In this document: one piece after another, positions 16,369 to 24,843 of the stretch
How the letters are laid out: the number at the start of each line of letters is the position of its first letter
Numbering within the stretch: the first letter of the stretch is position 1
Source: JAHDVS01 sp964370985
GTDB lineage: Bacteria > Actinomycetota > Thermoleophilia > Gaiellales > Gaiellaceae
Assembly: GCA_964370985.1 (NCBI GenBank)
Contig: CAYJLE010000016.1
Span: 1-59,659 of the forward strand
Reading direction: 5' to 3'
Length of the DNA: 59,659 nucleotides
Notes under the pieces: model-generated
The model's database searches: none
What the model saw: the letters and a program-made list of their open reading frames with translations, nothing else
Told to the model about the DNA's origin: nothing
Made by a program: the position numbers and the translations under genes

Positions 16369-17412
16369 ATGAGCGGCAGCGACCGCCGGCTCGAGTTCGG
16401 CGTCAACCTGAACAACCGGGAGCCGCTGATCGCCCCCGACTACAGCCTGGAGATGCTGCTCGAGCTGTCCGGCCGCGTCGAGGAGCTGGGCTTCGACTCG
16501 GTCTGGGTCGGCGACAGCCTCTTCTCGAAGCCGCGCTACGAGCCGATCGCGCTGCTCGCAGCGATCTCGCAGCGCACGTCACGCGTGCGGCTCGGAACGG
16601 CGTGCATGGTCTCGTCGACGCGCAACCCGCTCTACCTGGCGCTCGAGTGGGCGACGCTCGACCACCTCTCGGGCGGCCGCACGATCCTCGGCACGGGCAT
16701 CGGAAACCCCGAGCAGGGAGTGCAGCGGGAGTTCGCGGCGCTCGGCCTCGACTTCAAGCGCCGGGCGGGCATCTTCGAGGAGGGGCTCCGGGCGATCCGC
16801 ACGCTCTGGACGGAAGGGCGCGTCACGCTCGACGGCGAGTTCTTCCAGTACGACGACGTCTCGTTCTACTCGGGGACGGAGATGGCGCCGCTCCAGCCGG
16901 TGCAGAAGCCGCCGCCGATCTGGGTCGTCTCCAACCCGCGGCTCGTGCGCGAGCTGCCGCCCGACGAGGCACGGAAGCGGATGGAGCCGGCCTGCCGGCG
17001 GATCATCGAGCTCGGCGACGGCTGGATGACGTGCTGCCGCGCGCAGCACCCCGAGGAGCTCGCCGAGCAGCTCGCCGTGCTCGCCGACGTCGCCTCTGCC
17101 CACGGCCGGGACTGGGACGATTACACGGTCTCCTACCAGGTGACGATGAACATCGGCGACTCCGAGGAGGAGGCCCGCCGCGCGTTCGATCAGTACATCT
17201 CGATGTACTACCCGGAGCTCTCCCGGGCGATGGATCTCTCGAACTGGGGCCCGGTCGGCACCCCGGAGCAACTCGCGGAGTGGCTCCGGACGTTCGCCGA
17301 CGCGGGCGTCCACCACTTCATCTGCCGCTTCGGCGCGCTCGACCAGTTCGAACAGGTCGAGCGCTTCGCCGGAGAGGTCCTGCCAACGTTCAGCACCGAA
17401 CGAGCGAGGTGA
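16369..17412 (+). CDS. LLM-class (luciferase-like) flavin- or F420-dependent oxidoreductase
   Basis: This 347-residue TIM-barrel protein contains the family signatures EELGFDSVWVGDSLFSK (about 33-49), RVRLGTACM and LEWATLDHLSGGRTILGTGIGNPEQG (about 95-120). Members either add oxygen with reduced FMN, as RutA does when it opens the uracil ring, or transfer hydride with F420. Since FbiC is encoded nearby, an F420 cofactor is possible, but the cofactor cannot be settled from sequence by eye. The ATG at 16369 lies 19 bases after the regulator stop. The gene is second in the plus arm and may catalyse ring opening or reduction of the heterocycle. Confidence 0.85.
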   Translation: MSGSDRRLEFGVNLNNREPLIAPDYSLEMLLELSGRVEELGFDSVWVGDSLFSKPRYEPIALLAAISQRTSRVRLGTACMVSSTRNPLYLALEWATLDHLSGGRTILGTGIGNPEQGVQREFAALGLDFKRRAGIFEEGLRAIRTLWTEGRVTLDGEFFQYDDVSFYSGTEMAPLQPVQKPPPIWVVSNPRLVRELPPDEARKRMEPACRRIIELGDGWMTCCRAQHPEELAEQLAVLADVASAHGRDWDDYTVSYQVTMNIGDSEEEARRAFDQYISMYYPELSRAMDLSNWGPVGTPEQLAEWLRTFADAGVHHFICRFGALDQFEQVERFAGEVLPTFSTERAR

Positions 17413-17417
17413 GCCGA

Positions 17418-18425
17418 ATGGGTACCACGGTCGAAAAGCTGCTCGAAGACGCGACGCTCGTCGTCGACGTCTGCATGTCGGTCGAGCAGGACGACGTCGT
17501 CACGATCATCACCGACGACGCACACGCCGAGCAGGCGAGCGCGATCGCCCGGGTGGTGGTCGAGCGGGGCGGCTGGCCCGTCATGATGAACAACGAGACA
17601 CAGGTCGCCCGCGGCCTCGCGGACGTCCGCTTCCCGATGGCACCGCCGTCGAACGTCCACCGCGCCATGGTCGGCTCCGACGAGGTGATCATCATCACGA
17701 ACCTCGAGTGGGCGAACCGCTTCGCACACGTGTCGGCCGTCAAGGAGACGTGCGCGGCGAACGGCAAGATCGCCTCCGTCGAGGAGGGCATGGGTAGCTG
17801 GGACCTGACCGTAGAGCACATCCGGGAGGCGACCCGGCGAGCGAAGGACGCGATCGCCGCGCTCGAGGGCAAGAAGCACGTGCGCGTGACGACGGCGCGC
17901 GGCACCGACTTCACCGTCTCGATCGACGGCCGGCCGGCGCTCGAGGTGACGCCGATCAAGGAGCGCGGCCAGATGATGGGCCCGGTGCCGCTCTGGGCGG
18001 AGGTGGCGTTCGCGGCCGTCGAGGACTACACCCACGGGACCGCGGTCGTGGACGGCGTGATGCTTGGCATCGGCCTGCCCGGTCAGGTGAAGGAGCCGAT
18101 CCGCTGGACGCTCGAGGGCGGACGGTGCGTCGCGATCGAGGGCGGCGAGGAGGCAAGGCGCCTGCGCGACGCGATCGCCGGGGTCGAGAACGCCGATGTC
18201 GTCGGCGAGTTCGCGTTCGGAACGAGCGAGAAGGCGCCCTTCGGCTCCCCGTCGGAGAAGGGGCGCATCGGCACCGTGCATCTCGCGCTCGGCGACAACC
18301 ACAACGCCTACCCCGGCGGCCAGAACTCGAGCTCGCTCCACCTCGACGGGGTGTTCCTGGACGCGACGATGCAGATCGTCGACGACGGCACCTTCATCCT
18401 GAAGGACGGCGCGTGGGTCCTGTGA
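17418..18425 (+). CDS. M29 aminopeptidase / NicX-like metalloenzyme
   Basis: This 335-residue protein is of the aminopeptidase T (COG2309) group, which also contains 2,5-dihydroxypyridine dioxygenase NicX. The C-terminal metal-binding part is visible: VVGEFAFGTSEKAPFGSP (Glu), GTVHLALGDNHNAYPGGQNSSSL (His) and LHLDGVFLDAT (His, Asp). The N-terminal half is a divergent Rossmann-like domain. It starts with the ATG at 17418, five bases after the luciferase-like gene, and its stop overlaps the cupin start. Beside a molybdenum hydroxylase, a ring-cleaving dioxygenase of NicX type would make sense; a peptidase role would not. That choice is inference from context. Confidence 0.72.
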   Translation: MGTTVEKLLEDATLVVDVCMSVEQDDVVTIITDDAHAEQASAIARVVVERGGWPVMMNNETQVARGLADVRFPMAPPSNVHRAMVGSDEVIIITNLEWANRFAHVSAVKETCAANGKIASVEEGMGSWDLTVEHIREATRRAKDAIAALEGKKHVRVTTARGTDFTVSIDGRPALEVTPIKERGQMMGPVPLWAEVAFAAVEDYTHGTAVVDGVMLGIGLPGQVKEPIRWTLEGGRCVAIEGGEEARRLRDAIAGVENADVVGEFAFGTSEKAPFGSPSEKGRIGTVHLALGDNHNAYPGGQNSSSLHLDGVFLDATMQIVDDGTFILKDGAWVL

Positions 18426-18787
18426 GCCCGGTCGCAGTCGTCGGCGTCGACGAGGCGGAGCCGATCGCGCTCCCCGGCGGCAGCTGGAGCCGCATGCTCG
18501 TCACGGCCGGTCGGGTCGAGGGCAACACCGCGTCCCTTGGCACCTCGGTGTTCACGCCCGGCACCGTGCTCGGCGACGTGCGGCACGAGACGGAGGAGGT
18601 CGCGTACGTCGTCTCGGGCAGCGGCGAGCTGCGGCTCGACGGCGGGGAGAACGTGCAATTCGCCGCGGGCGACGCGCTCTTCATCCCGGCCGGGGTCTGG
18701 CATGCCGTGGCCAACACGGGCACCGACGACGTGGTCATGGTGTTCGGCTTCGCCCACCCCGAGTACCCGCCGACCGAGCGGCGCTAG
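18422..18787 (+). CDS. Single-domain cupin
   Basis: This 121-residue small beta-barrel has both cupin motifs: GDVRHETEEVAYVVSGSGEL (motif 1; the second His of the usual pair is replaced by a Glu-rich segment) and FAAGDALFIPAGVWHAV (motif 2). The protein could bind a metal and act as an isomerase, ureidoglycolate lyase-like enzyme or small sensor. The GTG at 18422 overlaps the preceding stop (GTGA), so it is made together with the M29-like enzyme. The exact reaction is unknown. Confidence 0.82.
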   Translation: MSPVAVVGVDEAEPIALPGGSWSRMLVTAGRVEGNTASLGTSVFTPGTVLGDVRHETEEVAYVVSGSGELRLDGGENVQFAAGDALFIPAGVWHAVANTGTDDVVMVFGFAHPEYPPTERR

Positions 18788-18797
18788 CGTGCTCTCC

Positions 18798-19499
18798 ATG
18801 CAATCCCTGCAGGAGCAGGTCGCCTGGGCCTGCCGGATCCTCGCTCTCGAGGGCTACACCGACCTCACGCTCGGCCACGTCAGCGCCCGGGCGCCCGGAA
18901 GCGCGACCGTCCAGATCAAGCGGCGAGGCGTCGCGCTCGACGAGGTCGAGCTGGAAGACGTGATCTCGCTCGACCTCGAGAGCGGCGAGGGCTTCGACTC
19001 GCCCGAGATGCATCTCGAGGCCGTCCTGCACACGGAGGTCTACCGCGCCCGGCCGGACGCCAGGGCCGTCGTGCACGGCCACCCTCCCTACGCGACCGCC
19101 CTCTCGGCGAGCCAGCAGCCGCTCGACCTGCTCACGCACGACGCCGTGCTGTTCGCCGACGGGCTCGGCGTGTTCGAGGAGACGCCCGAGCTGATCACCG
19201 GCCGGGAGATGGGCGAGGCCGTGGCGCGCGCGCTCGGCGCCCGCCGCGCGGTGCTGATGAGAAACCACGGCGTGCTCGTCGTCGGCAAGGACGTGGCCTG
19301 GGCGGTGCTGACGGCCGTGACGCTCGAGCGGGCGGTGCGCCTCCAGGCGATTGCGGCCGCGCTCGGTCCACTCGCACCGATTCCCCGGGAGACCGCGCGG
19401 CGGATGCTCCCCGAGAAGTACAACGACGGCCTGGTGGACGAGTACTGGGCGGCCTGGATCCGCCGGCTGCGGCGCTCCGGGGCCGGGCTCGCGGACTGA
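18798..19499 (+). CDS. Class II aldolase/adducin-family protein
   Basis: This 233-residue zinc-dependent aldolase-fold protein has the catalytic Glu region SPEMHLEAVLHTEVY, the zinc pair in VVHGHPPYATALS (His-x-His) and the third His in LMRNHGVLVVG. This is the araD/fucA fold, used for retro-aldol cleavage or decarboxylation of hydroxyacids. The ATG at 18798 or the GTG at 18789 could start it; neither has a strong ribosome site. The stop TGA shares one base with the ATG of the FeS subunit. It probably works late in the plus-arm pathway by cleaving a hydroxylated carbon skeleton. Confidence 0.85.
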   Translation: MQSLQEQVAWACRILALEGYTDLTLGHVSARAPGSATVQIKRRGVALDEVELEDVISLDLESGEGFDSPEMHLEAVLHTEVYRARPDARAVVHGHPPYATALSASQQPLDLLTHDAVLFADGLGVFEETPELITGREMGEAVARALGARRAVLMRNHGVLVVGKDVAWAVLTAVTLERAVRLQAIAAALGPLAPIPRETARRMLPEKYNDGLVDEYWAAWIRRLRRSGAGLAD

Positions 19500-19963
19500 T
19501 GGAGATCGAGCTGACCGTCAACGGCAGTCCCGTCGCGGCGAGCCTCGAGCCGCGGCAGCTCCTGCTCGACTTCCTGCGCGACGACCTCGGCCTCACCGGC
19601 ACGAAGCACTCGTGCGACGTCCAGGTCTGCGGCGCCTGCACCGTCCTCCTCGACGGACAGCCCGTGAGCTCGTGCTGCACGCTCGCGGTCGAGGCGCACG
19701 GCCGGGACGTGCTCACCGTCGAAGGGCTCGCCGAACGGGACGAGTTCGTCGCGATCGAGCGGGCGTTCACGCGGCACGCGGCGGTCCAGTGCGGCTACTG
19801 CACGCCCGGGCTCGTGCTGACGATCCATGCCCTGCTCGCCGAGGGTGCGCTCGCCACGGAGGAAGGGATACGGCGGAACCTCGCCGGAAACCTCTGCCGC
19901 TGCACGGGCTACAAGGCGATCGTCGAGGCCGTCCGCGAGCTGGCGGGAGCGAGCGGTCCGTGA
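19499..19963 (+). CDS. 2Fe-2S small subunit of a molybdenum hydroxylase (XdhC/CoxS type)
   Basis: This 154-residue electron-transfer subunit has the plant-type 2Fe-2S cluster ligands Cys39, Cys44, Cys47 and Cys59 (KHSCDVQVCGACTVLL). The second, helical-domain cluster is at Cys98, Cys101, Cys133 and Cys135 (QCGYCTPG and NLCRCTGYKAI). It passes electrons from the Mo centre to FAD. The gene overlaps the large-subunit start (GTGA, 19960-19963). The FAD subunit needed to complete the enzyme is not beside it but at 5114-5983 on the other strand. Confidence 0.95.
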   Translation: MEIELTVNGSPVAASLEPRQLLLDFLRDDLGLTGTKHSCDVQVCGACTVLLDGQPVSSCCTLAVEAHGRDVLTVEGLAERDEFVAIERAFTRHAAVQCGYCTPGLVLTIHALLAEGALATEEGIRRNLAGNLCRCTGYKAIVEAVRELAGASGP

Positions 19964-22209
19964 GCGCCACGGTCGAGACCCCGCCCAGGGCAGGTACCGC
20001 CGTCGGGCTGCCGCTCGAGCGGGTCGACGCCGGTGAGAAGCTGCGGGGCCAGGCCCGCTTCACCGGCGACCTCGACGTCGGGCGGATGCTCCACGGCAAG
20101 GTCATGCGCTCGCCCCTCCCCCACGCCCGCATCGTCTCCCTCGACGCCTCACGAGCCGAGCGGCTTGCCGGCGTCGTGTGCGTCCTCACGGGACGCGACC
20201 TGCTCGACCTGCCGAGCCCCTTCTACGGCCACGCGCTGAAGGACCGCCCGATCGTCGCGATCGACCGCGTTCGCTTCGCGGGCGAGCCGGTGGCGGTCGT
20301 GGCGGCGGAGGACGAGGCGACCGCCGAGGCCGCCCTCGCCCTCGTCGACGTCGAGTACGAGGAGCTGCCGACGGCGGTGAGCATCGCTGACGCGCTGGCC
20401 GCCGGCGCTCCGCAACTCCACGAGGGCCCCCAGCGCGCGGGACTGTTCCACGGCCTCGGCGAGCTGGGAGAGCGCGAGGGCAACGTCTGCTACCGCTACC
20501 GCATCGACCGCGGCGAGGTCGAGGCCGCGTTCGCGCACGCGGACGTCGTGGTCGAGGGTGAGTACGAATTCCCGGCCGTCTACCAGTACGCCCTCGAGAC
20601 GCACACGGTGATCGCGGAGCACCGCACCGACGAGATCACCGTCTGGGCCTCCTGCCAGCACCCGTTTCTCGTGCGGGCGGAGCTGGCCGACCTGTTCGGG
20701 CTCCCGCTGCACCGGGTGCGACTGATCGTGCCGTACCTCGGCGGCGGCTTCGGCTCGAAGTCGTACACGAAGATGGAGCCGATCACCGTCGCGGTCGCCC
20801 GCAAGGCCGGGAGGCCGGTGCGGATCCGAAACCGGGTCGACGAGGCCATGCTGACGACGCGCCGCCACGGCATGCGTTGTCGTATGCGCACCGCCGCCAC
20901 GGCGGGAGGGCGCCTGCTCGGCCGCGAGGTCGAGCTCTGGCTCGACACCGGCGCATACGCGGATAATGGGCCACGCGTAACGGCGACCGGCGGCGACGCC
21001 GCGCCCGGGCCCTACCGCTGGGCCGCCTACCGTGTCGACGCCGCCTGCGTCTACACGAACACCTCCCCGTCCGGGTCGTACCGGGCGTTCGGGGCCACCC
21101 ACGTGCAGTGGATCGGCGAGTCGCAGGTCGACGAGGTGGCGCGCCGCTGCGGGCTCGATCCGCTCGAGCTGCGCCGGCAGAACCTGTGCGTGCCGGGCGA
21201 GGAGCTCCGGGCCGGGGGCAAGCCGCTCGACGCCGACCTCGTCGGCGACGTGGAGAAGGTCGCCGAGGCGATCGGCTGGGGCGGGCCGAGGCGGCCCTGG
21301 CGAGGGCGCGGCCTCTCGGTCGGGCTGCTCGCGGCGGGCGCCCACCCGGTGTCGAACGCGACCGTGCGGCTCGAGTCGGACGGGATCGCGATCGTTCTCG
21401 TCGGCACGACCGAGAAGGGCCAGGGTGCACGGACGGTGATGGCTCAGATCGCGGCCGAGGAGCTCGGGCTGCCGCTCGAGCGTGTCCGCGTGCAGGGCGC
21501 CGACACCCGCTACACGCCCTACGACCGCTCGACGGGCGCGAGTCGCTCGACGACGCTCGCGGGGCTCGCGGTGCAACGGGCCGCCCGCGACGTGCGCGAC
21601 CAGCTCGCCCGGATCGCCGGCGGCGACCCCGACCCGGCCGAGTACGTGGCGCTGATGCGCCGCCATTTCGGGTTCGCGGGCGGGGAGCTGATCGGCGTCG
21701 GCGAGGTCCGCCCCCAGGGGACGGGGTCGTACGCGGAAGGGCCCGTGTTCTGGGAGGTCTGCGTCGGCGCGGCGGAGGTCGAGATCGACCCCGAGACGGG
21801 AGTCGTGACCGTGCTGCGGACGGCGACCGTGGCCGACGTCGGCCGCGCGATCAACCCGCTCCTGGTCGAGCGCCAGGACGAGGGCGCGACGCTCCAGGGG
21901 ATCGGCAACGCGCTGTTCGAGGAGATGCTCTGGATCGACGGGCAGCTCGCGAACGGCGACCTGCTCGAGTACCGGATCCCGACCGTCCGGGACATGCCCG
22001 CGGAGATGACCTGCATCGTCGTCGAGAACGGCGACGGCCCCGGCCCGTACGGCGCCAAGGGCTGCGGGGAGGGCGCGCTGGCTGCGATCCCCGCCGCGAT
22101 CGTGAACGCCCTGGCCGACGCCGGGGTGCCGATGACCGAGCTGCCGCTGACGCCGGAGCGCGTGTGGCGGCGCATTAGAGAACTCGAGAAGGAGGCGACA
22201 GGTGGCTGA
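19960..22209 (+). CDS. Molybdopterin-binding large subunit of a xanthine dehydrogenase-family hydroxylase
   Basis: This 749-residue catalytic subunit hydroxylates an aromatic or heterocyclic carbon or an aldehyde with water as the oxygen source. Visible motifs are ARFTGDLDVGRMLHGKVMRSPLPHA at the start, the Mo-cofactor loop LGGGFGSKSYTKMEP, the GSYRAFGATHVQW substrate-side segment and the catalytic Glu704 in YGAKGCGEGALAAIP. It lacks the CO-dehydrogenase AYxCSFR loop, so CO oxidation is excluded. Substrate assignment within the family (xanthine, nicotinate, isoquinoline, aldehyde) needs phylogeny. The GTG at 19960 is set by the 4-base overlap; the end overlaps the next gene by 8 bases. Confidence 0.93.
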   Translation: MSATVETPPRAGTAVGLPLERVDAGEKLRGQARFTGDLDVGRMLHGKVMRSPLPHARIVSLDASRAERLAGVVCVLTGRDLLDLPSPFYGHALKDRPIVAIDRVRFAGEPVAVVAAEDEATAEAALALVDVEYEELPTAVSIADALAAGAPQLHEGPQRAGLFHGLGELGEREGNVCYRYRIDRGEVEAAFAHADVVVEGEYEFPAVYQYALETHTVIAEHRTDEITVWASCQHPFLVRAELADLFGLPLHRVRLIVPYLGGGFGSKSYTKMEPITVAVARKAGRPVRIRNRVDEAMLTTRRHGMRCRMRTAATAGGRLLGREVELWLDTGAYADNGPRVTATGGDAAPGPYRWAAYRVDAACVYTNTSPSGSYRAFGATHVQWIGESQVDEVARRCGLDPLELRRQNLCVPGEELRAGGKPLDADLVGDVEKVAEAIGWGGPRRPWRGRGLSVGLLAAGAHPVSNATVRLESDGIAIVLVGTTEKGQGARTVMAQIAAEELGLPLERVRVQGADTRYTPYDRSTGASRSTTLAGLAVQRAARDVRDQLARIAGGDPDPAEYVALMRRHFGFAGGELIGVGEVRPQGTGSYAEGPVFWEVCVGAAEVEIDPETGVVTVLRTATVADVGRAINPLLVERQDEGATLQGIGNALFEEMLWIDGQLANGDLLEYRIPTVRDMPAEMTCIVVENGDGPGPYGAKGCGEGALAAIPAAIVNALADAGVPMTELPLTPERVWRRIRELEKEATGG

Positions 22210-23122
22210 GCTGAAGCGCGCGGCCGTGATCGGCACCGGCACGATGGGCCCCGGCATGGGGGCGGTGCTCGCCCGGGCCGGGCTCGTGACCGCACTCTAC
22301 GACGTGAGCGCCGAGCAGCTCGAGCGGGCGAGGGAAGGCGCCCGGCTCGCGCAGGGGGTGCTCGACCGGCTCGAGACACCCTCGGTCGCCGGCGGCTCGC
22401 TGAGCTTCGAGACCGACCTCGGGGCGGCGCTCGCCGGCGCCGGGATCGTGATCGAGGCCGTCCCGGAGCGGCTCGAGCTGAAGCACGAGGTGTTCCGGGC
22501 GTTCGAGCAGCACGTCGCGGCCGACGCGATCCTCGCGTCGAACACGTCTGGCATCCCGATCACGAAGATCGCCGAGGCCTGCGCGAGCCCGGAGCGCGTC
22601 GTCGGCATGCACTGGTCGAACCCGCCGCACCTGATCCCGATGATCGAGGTGATCCCGGGGGAGCGCACCGCGCAGGGCGTCGTCGACGCGACCTGCGAGC
22701 TCGTGCGGAGGGTCGGCTACCACCCGGTGGTCGAGCGCGAGGTCCCCGGCTTCGTCGAGAACCGGATCCTCTACGCGATCCTGCGCGAGTGCCTCGACCT
22801 CGTCGACCGCGGCATCATCGATCCGGAGGGGCTCGACCTCAACGTCAGGTGGGGGATCGGCTACAAGCTGGCGGTGATCGGCCCGATGGAGCTGCTCGAC
22901 ATGGCCGGCCTCGACATCTACAACGCGGTCGGCTCGTACCTGAACGGGGATCTCTCCACCTCGGGTGAGGTCTCCTCGACGATCCGCGGGCTGATCGACC
23001 AGGGCCGCCTCGGCATGAAGTCCGGCGGCGGCATCTACGACTACACGCCCGAGCGGGTTGCGGAGCTGCGCGCGCGGCGGGCGGCGAAGCTCGTCGCCGT
23101 GCGCAAGGCGCTCGAGGCCTAG
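22202..23122 (+). CDS. 3-hydroxyacyl-CoA dehydrogenase family protein
   Basis: This 306-residue NAD-dependent dehydrogenase has the Rossmann motif GTGTMGPGMGAVLA (about 11-24), the catalytic region LASNTSGIPITKIAEAC and GMHWSNPPHLIPMIEVIPG with the catalytic His. The C-terminal dimer domain begins GFVENRILYAILREC. It is a single-domain form as in PaaH/FadB2. An AAGGAGG site precedes the GTG at 22202, which lies inside the end of the large-subunit gene. It would oxidise a beta-hydroxy acid or acyl-CoA formed after ring opening. Confidence 0.9.
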   Translation: MAELKRAAVIGTGTMGPGMGAVLARAGLVTALYDVSAEQLERAREGARLAQGVLDRLETPSVAGGSLSFETDLGAALAGAGIVIEAVPERLELKHEVFRAFEQHVAADAILASNTSGIPITKIAEACASPERVVGMHWSNPPHLIPMIEVIPGERTAQGVVDATCELVRRVGYHPVVEREVPGFVENRILYAILRECLDLVDRGIIDPEGLDLNVRWGIGYKLAVIGPMELLDMAGLDIYNAVGSYLNGDLSTSGEVSSTIRGLIDQGRLGMKSGGGIYDYTPERVAELRARRAAKLVAVRKALEA

Positions 23123-23139
23123 GCAGGAGGGGGTTTGCC

Positions 23140-23895
23140 GTGAAGATCTGGTTCCTCGACAACGGCTCCATCGTGATCGACCACGCCCAGCTCCAGTGGA
23201 ACATCGGCGGCGGCACGCCGGTTCGGATCCCCTCCTACGGGCTCCTGATCGAGCACGACGAGGGTCTCTTGCTGTTCGATACCGGCTTCGACCTCGAGCA
23301 CACGAACCGCGTGCTCCCGTTCGAGCTGCCCGAGCAGACACCGGAGCAGACGATCCCGGCCCAGCTCGAGCTGTGTGGCTACCGCCCCGCCGACGTGACG
23401 GCGCTCGTCAACTCGCACCTGCACTTCGACCACGTCGGCGGCAACAAGCACTTCGCCGGTACCGGCGTCCGGAACCTGATCCATGCCCGCGAGCTCGCGC
23501 AGGCGCGGAACTGCGAGCCGTTCGAGCGCCTCGGCTACTCCGACGGGACCTGGGACTACGAGCGGGCGAGCCTCGTCCCCGTCAGCGGCGACTTCGAGCT
23601 CGCGAAGGGCCTCACGCTGTACGAGACGCCCGGGCACACGGTCGGCCACTACTCGCTGCTCGTCGAGCCGGGCTCGGGAGCGACGCCGATGCTGTTCGCG
23701 TTCGACGTCGTCTACGACCAGGAGGCCTACGGCAAGGGCATCCAGCCGGGCTTCCACATCGACCCGGTAGCCGGGGTGCGCTCGATCCGCCGGATCAAGG
23801 CGCTTGCCGAGGAGCACGGGGCCGACGTGTACTTCTCCCACGACATGGACGCGTGGCACACCTACCGCCACGCGCCCGAGTGCTACGAGGTCTGA
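23140..23895 (+). CDS. Metallo-beta-lactamase-fold hydrolase of the N-acyl-homoserine-lactonase/lactonase type
   Basis: This 251-residue zinc hydrolase has the HLHFDH motif in VNSHLHFDHVGGNKHF (about 86-101), the later metal ligands in ETPGHTVGHYS and AFDVVYD, and FSHDMDAWHTY near the end. The family includes AHL lactonases and 4-pyridoxolactonase. An AGGAGGGGG site is upstream of the GTG at 23140. In this operon, opening a lactone from catabolism is more likely than quorum quenching; this is inference. Confidence 0.85.
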   Translation: MKIWFLDNGSIVIDHAQLQWNIGGGTPVRIPSYGLLIEHDEGLLLFDTGFDLEHTNRVLPFELPEQTPEQTIPAQLELCGYRPADVTALVNSHLHFDHVGGNKHFAGTGVRNLIHARELAQARNCEPFERLGYSDGTWDYERASLVPVSGDFELAKGLTLYETPGHTVGHYSLLVEPGSGATPMLFAFDVVYDQEAYGKGIQPGFHIDPVAGVRSIRRIKALAEEHGADVYFSHDMDAWHTYRHAPECYEV

Positions 23896-23904
23896 CTCAC
23901 CGTG

Positions 23905-23925
23905 CGGGCCGGCACCGCCGGCCCG
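23905..23925 (+). terminator. Intercistronic hairpin, 9-bp stem with ACC loop
   Basis: CGGGCCGGC, loop ACC, GCCGGCCCG lies in the 47-base spacer between the lactonase-like gene and the SDR gene. No U-run follows. It may modulate read-through or stabilise the upstream mRNA. Confidence 0.4.
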
Positions 23926-23942
23926 GAAAGGGGGCGACAGGG

Positions 23943-24680
23943 ATGGGCAAGATGGAAGGAAGGGTCGCGATCGTCACGGGCGCCGCGCAGGGCATCGGGC
24001 GCGCGGTCGCGCGGAAGCTGGCCGCGGAGGGCGCAACGGTCGTCTGCGCCGACCAGAACGGCGAGGGTGCCGGTCAGGCCGCGGCGGAGCTCCCGGACGC
24101 GACCGCGACCCAGGCGGACGTCTCGCGGCCCGACGACGTGCAGCGCCTCGTCGACGAGACGCTGGCCGCGCACGGCAAGGTGGACGCGCTCGCGCACGTC
24201 GCGGCGGTCGTCCCCTTCACGGCGTGGGACGACATCGACTTCGAGGAGTGGCGGCGGATCATGTCCGTCAACCTCGACGGGACGTACCTCGTGAACCGCG
24301 CCGTCTACGGGCCCATGCGGGAGGCCGGATACGGGCGGATCGTCAACATCTGCTCGAACGTCGTCCTCGCCGGCACGCCGAACCTCGCCCACTACGTCGC
24401 CTCGAAGGGCGGCGTGCTCGCGTTCACGCGGGCGCTCGCACGCGAGATCGGCAAGCACGGCATCACGGTCAACTCGGTCGCGCCCGGCCTGACGGCGTCG
24501 GAGGGCGCGCTCGCGAGCCCTCACAAGGACGCGTTCGAGTTCGTGCAGATGCTCCAGTGCATCCCGCGGCGCGGCGAGCCGGCCGACATCGCACCCTCCG
24601 TCGCGTTCCTCCTCTCCGAGGAAGCCGGCTGGGTCACGGGACAGATGCTCGTGGCCGACGCGGGCATGACCCACAACTGA
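23943..24680 (+). CDS. Short-chain dehydrogenase/reductase (SDR)
   Basis: This 245-residue NAD(P)-dependent oxidoreductase has the cofactor motif TGAAQGIGRAVA (about 11-22), the acidic residue in CADQNG that favours NAD, and HVAAVV in place of the usual NNAG. The catalytic residues are Ser in NICSNVVLAG and Tyr-x3-Lys in HYVASKGG. The C-terminus is GWVTGQMLVADAGMTHN. A GGGGCGACAGGG stretch precedes the ATG at 23943. The last 47 bases of this gene are repeated after the N gap, which is an assembly artefact and not a second gene. Confidence 0.93.
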   Translation: MGKMEGRVAIVTGAAQGIGRAVARKLAAEGATVVCADQNGEGAGQAAAELPDATATQADVSRPDDVQRLVDETLAAHGKVDALAHVAAVVPFTAWDDIDFEEWRRIMSVNLDGTYLVNRAVYGPMREAGYGRIVNICSNVVLAGTPNLAHYVASKGGVLAFTRALAREIGKHGITVNSVAPGLTASEGALASPHKDAFEFVQMLQCIPRRGEPADIAPSVAFLLSEEAGWVTGQMLVADAGMTHN

Positions 24681-24688
24681 TGGCCGCG
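24634..24688 (+). repeat. First copy of a 55-bp exact duplication flanking the N gap
   Basis: Bases 24634-24688 are identical to 24789-24843. The copy includes the end of the SDR gene and the start of the VOC gene, and stops exactly at the N run. Confidence 0.97.
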
Positions 24689-24788
24689 NNNNNNNNNNNN
24701 NNNNNNNNNNNNNNNNNNNNNNNNNNNNNNNNNNNNNNNNNNNNNNNNNNNNNNNNNNNNNNNNNNNNNNNNNNNNNNNNNNNNNNNN
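24689..24788. other. Scaffold gap of 100 N
   Basis: Exactly 100 N, the usual placeholder length. Because the same 55 bases flank it on both sides, the two contigs overlap and the gap probably contains no real sequence. Confidence 0.95.
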
Positions 24789-24843
24789 TCACGGGACAGA
24801 TGCTCGTGGCCGACGCGGGCATGACCCACAACTGATGGCCGCG
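24789..24843 (+). repeat. Second copy of the 55-bp duplication
   Basis: It starts with TCACGGGACAGATGCTCG and repeats the SDR C-terminal codons, then runs into the VOC gene. When the two copies are merged the SDR stop and the VOC start overlap as TGATG, like other junctions in this operon. Confidence 0.97.

Noticed and set aside
19960..22209. Aerobic CO dehydrogenase large subunit
   Set aside because: The AYxCSFR active-site loop is missing; GSYRAFG stands in that region, so it is a xanthine-dehydrogenase-type hydroxylase.
24789..24837. A second SDR gene fragment after the N gap
   Set aside because: It is part of an exact 55-bp duplicate of the contig end and so an assembly artefact.
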